64,000 bases of DNA, taken from NCBI GenBank assembly GCA_013396755.1, contig VWZF01002906.1:403414-467413 (forward strand), written 5' to 3'. A program made the translations under genes and the position numbers. Each line of letters opens with the position of its first letter. Position 1 is the stretch's first letter. This stretch comes from Sclerurus mexicanus. Taxonomy: Eukaryota; Chordata; Aves; Passeriformes; Furnariidae. The notes beneath the pieces were generated by a model that was not told the DNA's origin, did no database searches, and was given only the letters and a program-made list of their open reading frames with translations. Positions 1 through 10,689 of this stretch are shown here, piece by piece.

Positions 1-1189
1 TCCTTTACTTGCTGGTTTTCTACCACCAGCTTCATATATTATTTTTGCTAGCAACATTTTTCATTAGCTGCTGGTGAACTCTTATTCTTGAGGCAGAATC
101 TTCAGACTATACTGAAGCTGCTTTATTGATAACTGCCTCTTTTAAAGAAACATCAGTCAAGAACTCTATATCCTTAGATACTTTTTAATTTTTATTATTG
201 CTGTTTTGAACGACTACTTATGGTCTATACCTGCCATCTTTTTCTGTGTCCAGTTCTGCTTCAAAGTAACAGGACTGCTGAGACTTTATCATAATTTGTT
301 ATCACTTTTTTTTTTCCATGTAAAGCCAAGTTTGTTGTCAGTACTATTTAGAACAATATTTTTTCCATTCAAATGATTTAATTTTATCTATTTGTTTATC
401 TGTTAACTTGTAAAAGCATGGTACCTATGTATTCGTCTTGAGATAAGTATCTGCATTATATAATTACAGCATTTTCAGTAAAACGTATCTATAATACTGT
501 CACCTAGCATACCACTGCAGTATATTACAGTTTGTACTCGTCATCCTTCTTTTAATGACTCTATCCATGCAAGCATTTTCAAACACATGAACAGAGCTAG
601 TGCTGCAGTGGAACTACATATTTCACACTGTGTTTAAAATGAGAACTTTTACCTGGTTTTAGTACTAGATGAACTTATAATACATGTGTAAGATACTACC
701 ATAGTTATCAGGCTTTTTCCTAATATATGTATGTATTACTTATGATAAATTAATTACTTATGCTAAATTAATCACTTGAACAGCTCTTGCTTTAAATGAT
801 TAAATAGTAAAAGTCTTATCCTTTAGTGAGTCTCAAATTCTCATTCATATCTGCCCCACAACTAGACTAAGCATCAGAGATATATTCTGCAAGTTTCCTG
901 TGATTAATTGAACTATACAATTATTCCACTTTGACTGCCTAATCTATGTGACTTAATTACTTGGTATGTTTTCTTCTTTCCTTTTATGTTATTAAATGTA
1001 GTGACAGAAATGCCTGTGTGTCAAGGCAAAGAGCATTACCACACCTGAGGTAATCATATAGTTATAGTGAAAAATGTAATTAAATGGTGTCAGCAAAAAG
1101 AATTAGATAGGCCAAAATATCTTTCTCTCATCTCTGTATAATCCCATCACATTAAATAATAGCAACTGATCATTATAGGAGTAACTTTT
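1..1189. other. AT-rich non-coding stretch
   Basis: I see no gene, RNA or recognisable mobile element here. The only internal structure noticed is a short tandem duplication at 738-773, listed separately. Composition is AT-rich like most of the window. Confidence 0.6.
738..773. repeat. 18-bp tandem duplication, two copies
   Basis: ACTTATGATAAATTAATT (738-755) is followed directly by ACTTATGCTAAATTAATC (756-773), differing at two positions. This is a simple local duplication in AT-rich DNA; no function is implied. Confidence 0.7.
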
Positions 1190-1362
1190 TCAAAGATGAC
1201 ACTTTCTCAAAATTACAATTTTAATTCCTTGGTAAGGAGTACAATCATGTCTCCTCATTTTCAAGATGTCTCTACCTTTCATAACAAACCAATGTTCACA
1301 GGACCGATCATTGTTTCTCAGAAGTCTAAGAGGAAAGTTTCTCTCTTTAGGTCCTACAGTGG
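1190..1362 (-). mobile_element. Possible start of ERV internal region next to LTR
   Basis: Reading on the minus strand, this stretch follows directly after the proposed 3' end of the LTR at 1363. An open frame of 104 codons (1190-1504) runs through LTR and flank alike, so it is not evidence of a gene. I recognise no gag, pol or env motif. It could be the leader of the same element or an extension of the LTR-derived repeat. Confidence 0.3.
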
Positions 1363-1774
1363 TGTCATGATTTAGGAATGGTACTCCCCGGTTTAGTGCT
1401 CCCACTGAGACTCTCCAAACCATGCATCCCTCGCTCGCTTCCTCCTCCCCTCCCCCTGTTGCAGGATGGAGAGGAGAAGGGGAGTTATAAAAGGTAAAGA
1501 TCATGGGCTGAGGTCAAAACAATTTCCTGGAAACAGCATTGAAATAAAAAATGAATGGTAATAGCAACAATATTAATAAGAGAGTGTACAAGACAGATGA
1601 AAAAGGATCACCTGCAATACACGAACCACTGCCTCACTACACCTGAACTGAAGAGACTCCCTCTCCCCAACCCCCAGCAAGGATATGAGGTGGCATAGGA
1701 TAGCTTCCCAGTCCTAGCCATGCCCTCTCCTACCTACTACAAAATTAATCCTGTCTTGGCCAGAACCAAGGAAA
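1363..1774 (-). mobile_element. Endogenous retrovirus LTR (minus strand)
   Basis: On the minus strand the block begins near 1774 with a decayed version of the start common to many avian ERV LTRs (a GGTTCTGGCCAAGACAGG-type sequence followed by TTAATTTT). It runs about 410 bp to a CATGACA end at 1363. The TG...CA-type ends are decayed at the 5' side (TTTC instead of TGTC). A TATA-like TTTTATAACT lies at about 1484-1493, and the segment between it and the 3' end is GC-rich and pyrimidine/purine skewed, unlike the flanks. The family assignment rests on recognising the start motif, not on an alignment; no target-site duplication was seen. Confidence 0.55.
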
Positions 1775-3508
1775 TTGGCTTATTAAAAAATACGTATTAC
1801 TGGACGTTTGTTGGCTATTCTGGGGTCAGAGCAAACCAAGCCTCACTGGTGCAACAGTTCCTTCTTTTTGACTTTTTTTGGATCTGAATAGGGCTTGGTT
1901 AGAATCTTCTTTTTTGTACGTGTCATGCACTTAAGCTTTTTAGACAATAATTTCTAAAGAGGTGTTTTGAGAGGTGAATTATAGTGAAAATGTGGTTACC
2001 TGACCACATTCTCTCCTTCATCTCTGTTGTCTACATCACATCCAAGAAAAAAATGGTGAAAAAGAAAGAACAAAAGGATATTCAGATGCTATTTTTATCT
2101 AAATAAGTTGTATTTTTAAAAATTATGTATTTTATTAATTCTAAAAATATGCATTTTATTAGTATTCATATTTATTTTGCATAGAATTAAATGGCTACAG
2201 ACAAATACCCTTTTCACTCCAAATAATATACTCTGTTGCTTTTCTAAGGAATCCATGATCAGGGAAGTGTCTTGTACTCTCCTGCCAAATTTGATTTCTT
2301 TTAGGGTCTGGTATTTAGTCTGTAGATTTTGGCATAATCTTATTTGAACTGGTCTCCAAGGTACTTATGGTATCCTTGTTGCTAAAATTTTTCTAGAAGG
2401 CCATGATCAAATCTGAATGCAGTTCTCTGCACATCATGCACCCCTATGCCTCAGAATATGGATAAGAGATCAAAATTTTAAGGGCATGTTGTGGAACAAA
2501 TACTTTTTTTTTTAAGGTAGAATTCTATCTATAAGCTTTATGGTAAAAACATATATTGAATAAGTATGAACTCTTTTTCCCTTTGACTAAAGCAGAATGC
2601 TTCAGCTTATGCGTAATACACATCACATGGTTTGTTTGTTACTCTTCTATGGAAAATTCAATAAAAACTTAATTAAAAAGAAAAGATGTAGTGTCATAAA
2701 GCTGAAACAGAAGTGTAATCTCAGAGACACTCGTATTTTATATACTTGTATTTCTGTGATTTATAATTAAGTAGTAGAAATATTAAAGCTTATTTTTTTC
2801 CAATGAAAGATTAATTTACCTGAAAAAAAAGTATTTCATTAGCTCAAAAAGTGACAATGGTGAACATGAGGAGAAATAATATAAGATAATGGAAAAGATT
2901 TTGAAAAAGTAAAAGTGCAGCTATCTGGGAAAGGGGAAGAAAAGAATTATTAGTTAAAAAGAGCAATTGCATAAATTATTCCAATAACGTTCCTATAAAA
3001 GCCATCAGAGTAGTATCAGTAATATGCACATTTTATGAAGCAGGTGCTACTGAAATGATACTATAAATTGAACAGAAAGAGTCAAATCATTTGCCAAGTG
3101 ATTAAAGTATTGCAATTTATTATACTTTTAATGTAATATTTTTGTGGGATATGAATAAGTTTTACAACATGTAATATAGCAATTTCACTCCTTGTGATCA
3201 ATACCAACTTAGCTGTAATAGCCTGTTCTAAGATTTATTATCATATTTTGCATCTCATACATAGATAAAGGTAGTTATGAGAAGAATAATGGAATTGACT
3301 TGTTTTAAAAAAATTTAAGAGATTCTGCTGAGGAAGGAATGTTACAATATGCTTTACATGTCTGCATAAGGTCTACCTTTAATGTTTCCACTCTCGTTCC
3401 ACTGACATTTACAGAAAAATTAAAACAAACTTGAATGTAAAAATTTATTAATGTATACCCTGAGTTCTGATTTGTAAAATTCTGTGACCCTAGTACCATA
3501 AATACAGA
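1775..3508. other. AT-rich non-coding stretch
   Basis: No gene or clear repeat was recognised. Short poly-A and poly-T runs occur (for example near 2505-2514 and 2822-2830). Confidence 0.55.
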
Positions 3509-3532
3509 TAGCTAGATAGATATAGAGATAAA
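3509..3532 (+). repeat. Imperfect GATA microsatellite
   Basis: A short GATAGCTAGATAGATATAGA array directly upstream of the purine-rich minisatellite. Confidence 0.6.
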
Positions 3533-3560
3533 TGGAGGTAGATTTACATGTAGAGAGATA

Positions 3561-3716
3561 GGAGGAAGGTTTGGGAAGGTTTGGGAAGGGAAGGATTGGG
3601 AAGGGAAGGTTTGGGAAGGTTAGGGAACGTTAGGTTAGGGAAGGATAGGTTAGGTTAGAGAAGGTTAGGGAAGGGAAGGTAAGTTTAGGGAAGGTTGAAG
3701 GGAAGGTTAGGGAAGN
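3561..3716 (+). repeat. Purine-rich minisatellite (GGGAAGGTTA-like units)
   Basis: About 155 bp built from variants of a roughly 10-bp unit: GGGAAGGTTT early, GGGAAGGTTA and GGTTAGGGAA later. Short GGGAAGGGAAGG insertions break the register. The plus strand is almost entirely G, A and T, with runs of three G every 5-7 bases, so it could form G-quadruplex or triplex structures. The array stops at an ambiguous base (N at 3716), so its true length may be greater than shown. Confidence 0.85.
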
Positions 3717-3720
3717 AGAG

Positions 3721-5394
3721 CTCTGTTTCATTAACATATTTTCCATATTTTGATTCCATCCTATTTCTTACATTCATTATAAACACTGAAAAATAATATT
3801 TGGAAAGAACACACAGCTTTGAAAAGAACTGAACACAGCTGTCAAAGGTTTAACATACTTTATTATCATTAGCGTCAGTATAATTTGAAGATGTTGAATA
3901 TCTCGCACAATCAAGCTATAATGTAGGATTGAATTGCCACCTTCACTTCTTGTGATTAATACTATACTCTACAGAGAGATTTGTTGATTGATATCAGCCA
4001 ATTTAATCAGAAAAAGAGGGTGCCACCTCATACTAATCAATTCCAGAAAAGAAATTTTCTGAAGGAAGGCTGGTAGAGCAAGATCAAGATGAAATGCTTT
4101 TTTCTTGTTTTTCTTTTTTTTTTTTTTAATGTCAAACTTTAAAATCCAAGTGTGTTTTTATTAAAAAACACAGCTGCCATACATGTCATACTGAAGTTCT
4201 TTACTATCTGGGCACTCTGTTTTAAGAAAAATCAATTCTGAGCAATGATGCTGATTCTTATGTGATGACAGTTCTTTCAGCAAAGCTCCAAAGGAACTTT
4301 TTTCAATATGATCAAGTGGATGATCTTTTACATCTATTTTTAAATTATAGTTCTTTTCCCTTTCTCATGAATGCATTGTATCTATGCAAGTGTACAGGCC
4401 ACAGAATAAATTATCATTGTCAAATCTCTTCAGATGGACTGCCTGTTCTCCAAGACAACTAGCAAAGCTACCGCTACAGTTTGGGGTTTTTTTGTTTTGG
4501 TTTTGGTTTTTTTTTGTACTTAGGTAAGAGCAAATATCTTGAAAAAGCTAAAGAAGTGTCTGAGAGTCCTAAATTCTAGTAATAGAATTTTTAATAGTAA
4601 TAGAAGATTGTGTCACTTTCCACATATATATCTTATCATCTGCTACCTGAAAATATACTCAGCAGTAAATTTGTCTTGAGACTGTGAAAAGCATTAACAG
4701 CACCAACACCTCCACACCTAATTTAGGAGGCTAGTCTCCACTCCCAGTAAAGACAACTCCCAGTATAGACAGTGGAAACAAATAAGTCCTTCAGGCATCA
4801 TTCAGAGTGCAGACTCAAAGAAATATTCACTGTATTCAAACCTTCTATCTGCATTAGCCAACTATATGCTTAGACTTCCTTGAAGCCATTGAAAAGAAGT
4901 GAGCACATATACAGGGTATGTGAAACTGCCCCACAGAAAGTTGCTGCTCACACTCTCTTCCTCTGGCACAGTGTGAAGAATGGCCTCCTACGACTGAGGC
5001 ATAAGCTTCTGCAGAACAATAATCCTTCCCCCTTTTGTTAACTTCTTAGAATTATTTTTTTTTTCTTGCCTGCCTGGACCTATATATATTCCACTAATCT
5101 ATTTCAAAGTTATCAAACCATCCTTTTGTACTGGAAATATACCTATTCTAGAAAAGTAATTTTGTTTTTGAAAATAAACAGTGCTTTCATATCCTAGTGG
5201 GCTTAAGTACACAAACGAACATCCCTGAATATGAACTTTAGAACTAAGCATACAAAATCAACTTTTAGCAATAGCAGATTGAGTAGTGTTACAGTTTCAA
5301 CAATCTGTTGGAATTCCTTCCTAAAAGCTTGGAGGCAACGCCTTAGTCTGTAAAAATGGTTAACAAAGGGTGAAATTAATATTCATATCCTGAA
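3721..5394. other. AT-rich non-coding stretch
   Basis: No gene was recognised. It contains a T/G tract at about 4480-4517 (TTTTGGTTTTGG pattern after GGGG) and a T run near 4115-4128. Confidence 0.55.
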
Positions 5395-5720
5395 GTTAAT
5401 CGCTTAGCTAGGGCCTTTTGTTCTGGTCTCTCCCCAGGCTGGGAGGGGGAGAGACAACGGCTTGCAGAGGAGGGGGCAAGTGGCCGGGGTTTGTGCACTT
5501 TCCTGCGCAGGTCAGGAGCTGCAGCGATCCATGGCGGGAGGGAGGCAGAGGCACAGCGTCGTCCGGCATCACTGGTTAACTGAAACTCTGCCTTCTCATC
5601 CCTGACTTGACCGCTTTCATCCAAGGGTGACCATGGGCATTGCGGTAGCTGCCGTGGAGAGGAGAGAGAGAGCACGCCTGTTTCCTGTACTTCAGAGATA
5701 GGTCTCCTTCTGCTGCTCTC
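5395..5720. other. Isolated GC/CpG-rich block, probable transposon or LTR remnant
   Basis: Roughly 300 bp with about a dozen CpG dinucleotides (for example GCGTCGTCCGGC at 5557-5568) sits in a region where CpG is otherwise rare. It is bounded on the right by an ambiguous base at 5721. A 99-codon frame crosses it on the minus strand (5376-5675), but its composition gives no recognisable domain. The sharp change in composition suggests an inserted element such as a retroviral LTR; a small CpG island or promoter is the alternative. Orientation cannot be fixed. Confidence 0.45.
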
Positions 5721-5721
5721 N

Positions 5722-8600
5722 GTGAATAGTACAGTGCTCTTTCAGTATGCTGTATTTCTGTATATGATATTTTAAGGATATTAAGGCCTTCTCCCTCAAG
5801 AAAAGAAAAAAAAATACTAATTACCTTAACAATACCAAACCTATAGTGTTTTTTTAAGAAATCATAACTATTCTAGCAAATGACAGTCAAAAAATGCACT
5901 AGGCATAATATGCAGAAAATATCACTTAGCTGTTACTTTTCAAAACAGAATTTAAAGTGCTTCATAGGAAAAGGAAGTCTGAAGTGTCATTACTCTTTAG
6001 TGCAGAAATTGAGGTATACAGACATAAAGTGACAACTTCCAAGAAAAAGTAAATGTAAATGATGCTGCAAATGCTATCTCAAATCCCAATACAATGAACT
6101 AATGTCTACCTCTTTCCTTGATTTATACTGTTTTCTTGGTAACAAACATATGCATAGAGTATGCATATAAACCTTAGACTATGTTTCCCCCTTTGCCAGT
6201 GCTTGTCTTGCCTGACTTTATTAGTGTAGCTCTACAGGATAAATCACCAGAACTGCTCGTGACCTCCATGAAGTTTTGTAGATCTTAATGTCACAGCATC
6301 TGAGAAAGAGGAAGAGAAGCAGGGAGAAAGAGAAAAAGCAATAAATAAATAATAATAATAATTTTTAAAAAAAGCCCATATATCCTGAATTTGGTGATGT
6401 TTTCTTCCATTTCCAATTACCACACATTGAACCAAACCCTAGTGAAATATAACCTGATGCTCCTCTTTATCGCTACAGGCTATATTTAGTGAAATCTTTG
6501 ATTTGGCACTTATTTAGGGATTCTAAATGCCTTAGTCCTTGAGAAAATAATTTGAAAATCCATTAAGGCAAATGGACTTTTAAAGCACTACACTCATTGA
6601 GTTTCTGACTTCCTCCTGTTTATTGTTTACCCTTTTTCTCATTACAGTTAAGATCAGTTAGTATTATTTTTTTGTTACTAATACAGTGGCATGTCACGAG
6701 CATATATATATATAATTTATGCTGTATTTAAACTCATCTAATCGTGTTACATTGCATAGGTCCTTGAGAGTTACACAGAGCAAATGATCAGAATAATGCA
6801 TTTGTAGCATATTCAATATAAGCACTTGCCAGTAAGGTCATTTCCAATATGATCGTATTTAGCAATGTTAGTGGCTTGTTTTCTTGGCCAGCTGAAGGTA
6901 GTATCACATAATTAACACAAAGATTTACAAAACACAGACTATTGAACAGACATATACATACAAATACATATTCCAACTAAGTGCCTGTTCTGGATTGTGT
7001 ATTTGCTTGCAAAAACTACCATTTGGCATTTACACAACGTCTCTCTGTAAGTCCTGTGGTGTTGTTCCTGTTTAATTAGATGATTCCTATAACTAAATTG
7101 CTCATCAGAAGTAATTATTCACATTGCACTCACTTTTCTATACCTATTATGAGGGCAAAAAAAGTATATCTCCTCAATCAAATCACCTCAGCTCTGTGGG
7201 AGGCTGAAAGCGATTAAGTGAATTCAAAGGTTATGGAAAAGGCTCCATACTCTATATCCTTGCTCTCTTTCTTGGAAGGAAGCACTGTAATGTCAGGAAA
7301 AAAACTGTATTCTGCAGAATTTAGAGTTGTATACACTCCAGTAAAAACCACAGAGAAACTTCAAAGTTTTTTTAATATAATCATGGCAGAGAAAGATTCT
7401 TTCAGTCTTGATATTTACACTGAAGAAAGGCTTTAAATCTTAATGAGCATATGTATTAAGTGCAATATTTCTTGAAAGAAAACTAGCCTTCGATTTGTGG
7501 ATTCACAGATCCAGTGAGGCCAGTCATAAAAACATCTCCTGTGGGAATATATAGAAGAAGAAAGCTCACGTGGAATACTCCCATGGGGAAAGTTTTGTTC
7601 CATTAAAAAAACTTACTTTTTTTTCCAGTAAAAAAATGTGAGATACTAAGAAAGACAGGGTGAAGGAGAACAATTTTTTCTCCCTTAGTCATTCTTGGTA
7701 AATATTTTTTCTACTAGTCTAATTTCAAAATTATTGCAAAAGTTTTTTCTGTGTTTTATGACAACCATTATTTGTTATTTTCTTTAACTCCAGGGGGAAA
7801 AAAAAAAAAAAGGTGAAAACTTTGTTTCTGTAGGACCTATTCCATTGTTTTTCTGCAGATGAATGAATTTTTTTCAGAAAAAAAATATGTTTTCACTATA
7901 CCTTTCCCACCCATTTAAAAGTTTGGTTAAAAAAATCTTGAAATCTAGAAAAAGTGATGTACTTTGTGAAAGAAACTGTCATTTTACCTAGGAATGAAAT
8001 CACCTAATAGAGTACATTCAGATTTTACCACATGACTTTGATTTTTCATAGGTTAGAGCAGGATGACAGTAATCCATGAGTTTACTTTACTCGGTGCTGT
8101 TATACGGCTCCCTGACTATACTTTCCATTTAGAAGGATGGGCAGGTGGGTGTAGGAGGATATGAATTGTGAACACTGTCCTACCAGCATTGTTCTAGTTG
8201 TTTATAAAAAGCTTTTTTTCTCAAAATAAATACCTTCAATAGCCTGCTTTTAAATGATTGCAAAAGCAGCACACTCATGATTTACAGATTTTACTATCCA
8301 GACAGGATTATAACAATTCTCTATTTATGGGTCTCTCCTACAATGATGTCCATAAATTCTCACTCATTTGGAATGCAACTGCTTTGGTATTCACTCAGAT
8401 TCAAAGAAAAATACTCATATTTTTTCAAGCTAGCTGTATTGCACTGGTTTCCTATTTGACAGCATATTGATTTTTATTTCTTATTAACTGTCTATTATTG
8501 TTTATTAGGTATTGTTTCATCATACCCATCTTAGCTGATAAATACTGGCTCTCTTGCCTGTTCATTATGATCCACTTTAGACTATCAGGTATTGCAATGG
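5722..8600. other. AT-rich non-coding stretch
   Basis: No gene was recognised. It contains AAT/AATA microsatellite DNA at about 6339-6362, a short TA run near 6703-6716 and a poly-A run at about 7798-7812. A 72-codon plus-strand frame (7218-7436) has no recognisable features. Confidence 0.55.
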
Positions 8601-8604
8601 AATA

Positions 8605-8631
8605 TTAGCATTTTACGGATTAAAATGCTAA
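8605..8631. other. Perfect inverted repeat (11-bp stem, 5-nt loop)
   Basis: TTAGCATTTTA (8605-8615), loop CGGAT, then TAAAATGCTAA (8621-8631). Beyond one mismatched pair, three more bases pair on each side (8601-8603 with 8633-8635). It is too short for a typical microRNA precursor. It could extrude as a cruciform or be a transposon end; nothing more can be said. Confidence 0.75.
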
Positions 8632-8639
8632 GATTATTG

Positions 8640-10080
8640 ATGGAAATAATAACTTCCAGTTGTACCAGTTTCAAAAGGCAAAGAAAACAGTCTGTGGCCC
8701 ACACTGTGATTAAGCTTTAAAACAGCCTATTCTAGGCAGTATTCTAGACCGTATACTTAAACATTTAGCAGTTTGTGTAGTCCTATTCCAATAAATACAG
8801 AAAACTTGGGGAAATATCATTCCTATCAAGCACTTTTATTTCCTTATAGATTTTATCTACTGAAGTTACTGGAGACTTGTGTTGTCCCTTTTGTTTTCCA
8901 GCACTACAATATGCAAGAGTAGAAATCACCGTGTGACAACCCAACCCTAAGGGCACAGGGGATTCTTCTGTTAATAATTGCAGTTATAGTACTATTCATC
9001 TGGCATTCTAGTTACAATATGACTTGATATTAACCTTTGACTTAGAAAACTGTTCGGCCAGTGGTGTTTTATTGGATGTCTAATGTAGTTTACAATGAAA
9101 GTATTCAGGCACTTTGTCAGAAGGTGAAATGAAAGCACCTGGTTAGATCTTTAGCCTTAACCTTATAGATGAAACAGTAACACACTATAAAACACAATTT
9201 ACTAGTGCATGTGTTCCTACAGATAACTATGCTAGAATTCTTCTTAGTGTCATTTAAGATTTGTGTGACTTTCACACCAAGAAAAGATTTCTAGTTTCTT
9301 ACTACACATTCTGGAACGGTATGTAATATAATTACAGGGAATCAGAATTTATCAATGGAAATGTTGACCATGCTGCTGAAGTTGGACCATCTCTTACCTA
9401 TCAATACTTTTTGGGTAGCTTTCCTCACTGTCTAAATCTTTGTGTAGTCTATTCAGAGGTTTATCTTGTAGCAATTAAATAAATTCTAATTATTCTACCT
9501 TTGTCTTTTGCTGAAGAATGAGAGACTATTTCTAGAACAAAACTAAGGGACGACTTAAAGCTTATGTTTTAGAGACAGTAATATCAGAAAAATAAATTTT
9601 ATAAAGCTATTTTAATGTCTATCAATACTTTTCCTGTAAAATTTCCAGAATTTTAAGAAATATATTCATTAATGAACCTTCACTACACAAAGAGAACATG
9701 AAAGGACTAGCGAGGGGAAAGATCCAAACACTGTTTACAAAACAGTGCAGCTTTTCTGAATCACTCAAGGATTCACATTAGCTGAGGAGACAGATTACAA
9801 AAATGTGAATTACAAAAAGTGAATTGTTTATTGGACAGTAAGAACAAAGACAGAAGATTAGTTTTATTCACCTCTTATTCTGTTATCTTATTCTACATCT
9901 GTCTCACTGGTGGAAAAACAGCAAGTCCGTATTTTCCTGTATCTGATTTACATTGGTTTTATACTCTTTTACACACTGGGAGAGACACAATTGGACTTGA
10001 AAAATAAGGAGAGGCACTTTTAAAATTCTGAGAGCTGTAGCATGAAAATGCTTGATGACATTGTGTCTTAGGAAAAAGAA
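8640..10080. other. AT-rich non-coding stretch
   Basis: No gene or clear repeat was recognised between the inverted repeat and the CR1 element. Confidence 0.5.
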
Positions 10081-10097
10081 GTTGGAAAGTTGAAAGT

Positions 10098-10689
10098 GTA
10101 GGGTCCTGCCCCTAGAGAGGAATAATCTCAGGATCCAGTTAAGGTTTGACTGGCTGGAAAACAGGTCTGGGCAGAAGCACCTAGGAGTACTGGTGAACAA
10201 CAAGTTGTCCAAGCTGCCCGTGTGCCCTTGTGCCAACAAGGTAAATGGAATCCTGAGCTGCATTAGGAAGAGTGTGGCCAACAGCTTGAGAAAGGTTATC
10301 AATCCTGCCCTTCTACTCAGCCCTGGTGAGGCAACATCCAGAGTGCTGGGTCCAGTTTTGGGCTCCCTAACTGAAGAAAAAAAAAAGGAACTAGTGGAGA
10401 GGGTCCAGTGGAGGGCTACAAAGATGACGAGAGAACTGAAGCACCTGTCTTATGAGGAAAGGCTGAGAGAGTTGGGCCTGTTCAGCCTCGATAAGAGATG
10501 ACTGAGAGAGGAAAACCTTCTTTACACTGAGTTGACAGAGCATCAGAACAGACTGCCCAGAGAGGCTGTTGAGTCTCTTTAGCTGCAGGTATTCACAATC
10601 CTGTGCAACCTGTTCTAGGTGAACCTAGGGGCCTTGGATCAGATGATATCCAGGTGCCTTCCAACGCCCACCATTCTATGATCCTGTGA
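10098..10689 (+). mobile_element. CR1 LINE, 5'-truncated and internally deleted
   Basis: The sequence follows the 3' part of the CR1 second open reading frame. Residues recognisable in a surviving frame (10193-10501) include LLSPGEAT and, nearer the end, YEERLRELGLFSLDKR, the end of the reverse-transcriptase protein. The element ends with the CR1 3' signature, including CCATTCTATGATCCTGTG (about 10671-10688). At about 10498-10516 the copy jumps from the LFSLDKR region straight to the 'AACCTTCTTTACACTGAG' part near the 3' UTR. This implies that roughly 150 bp of the usual sequence are missing. It is long dead; the minus-strand frame over it is a shadow. Confidence 0.93.

Noticed and set aside
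3561..3716. Telomere-like GGTTAGGG words suggesting an interstitial telomere
   Set aside because: The units are irregular GGGAAGGTTA variants, not TTAGGG in tandem.
9904..10302. 132-codon minus-strand frame
   Set aside because: It is antisense to the CR1 element, whose plus-strand frame is the meaningful one.
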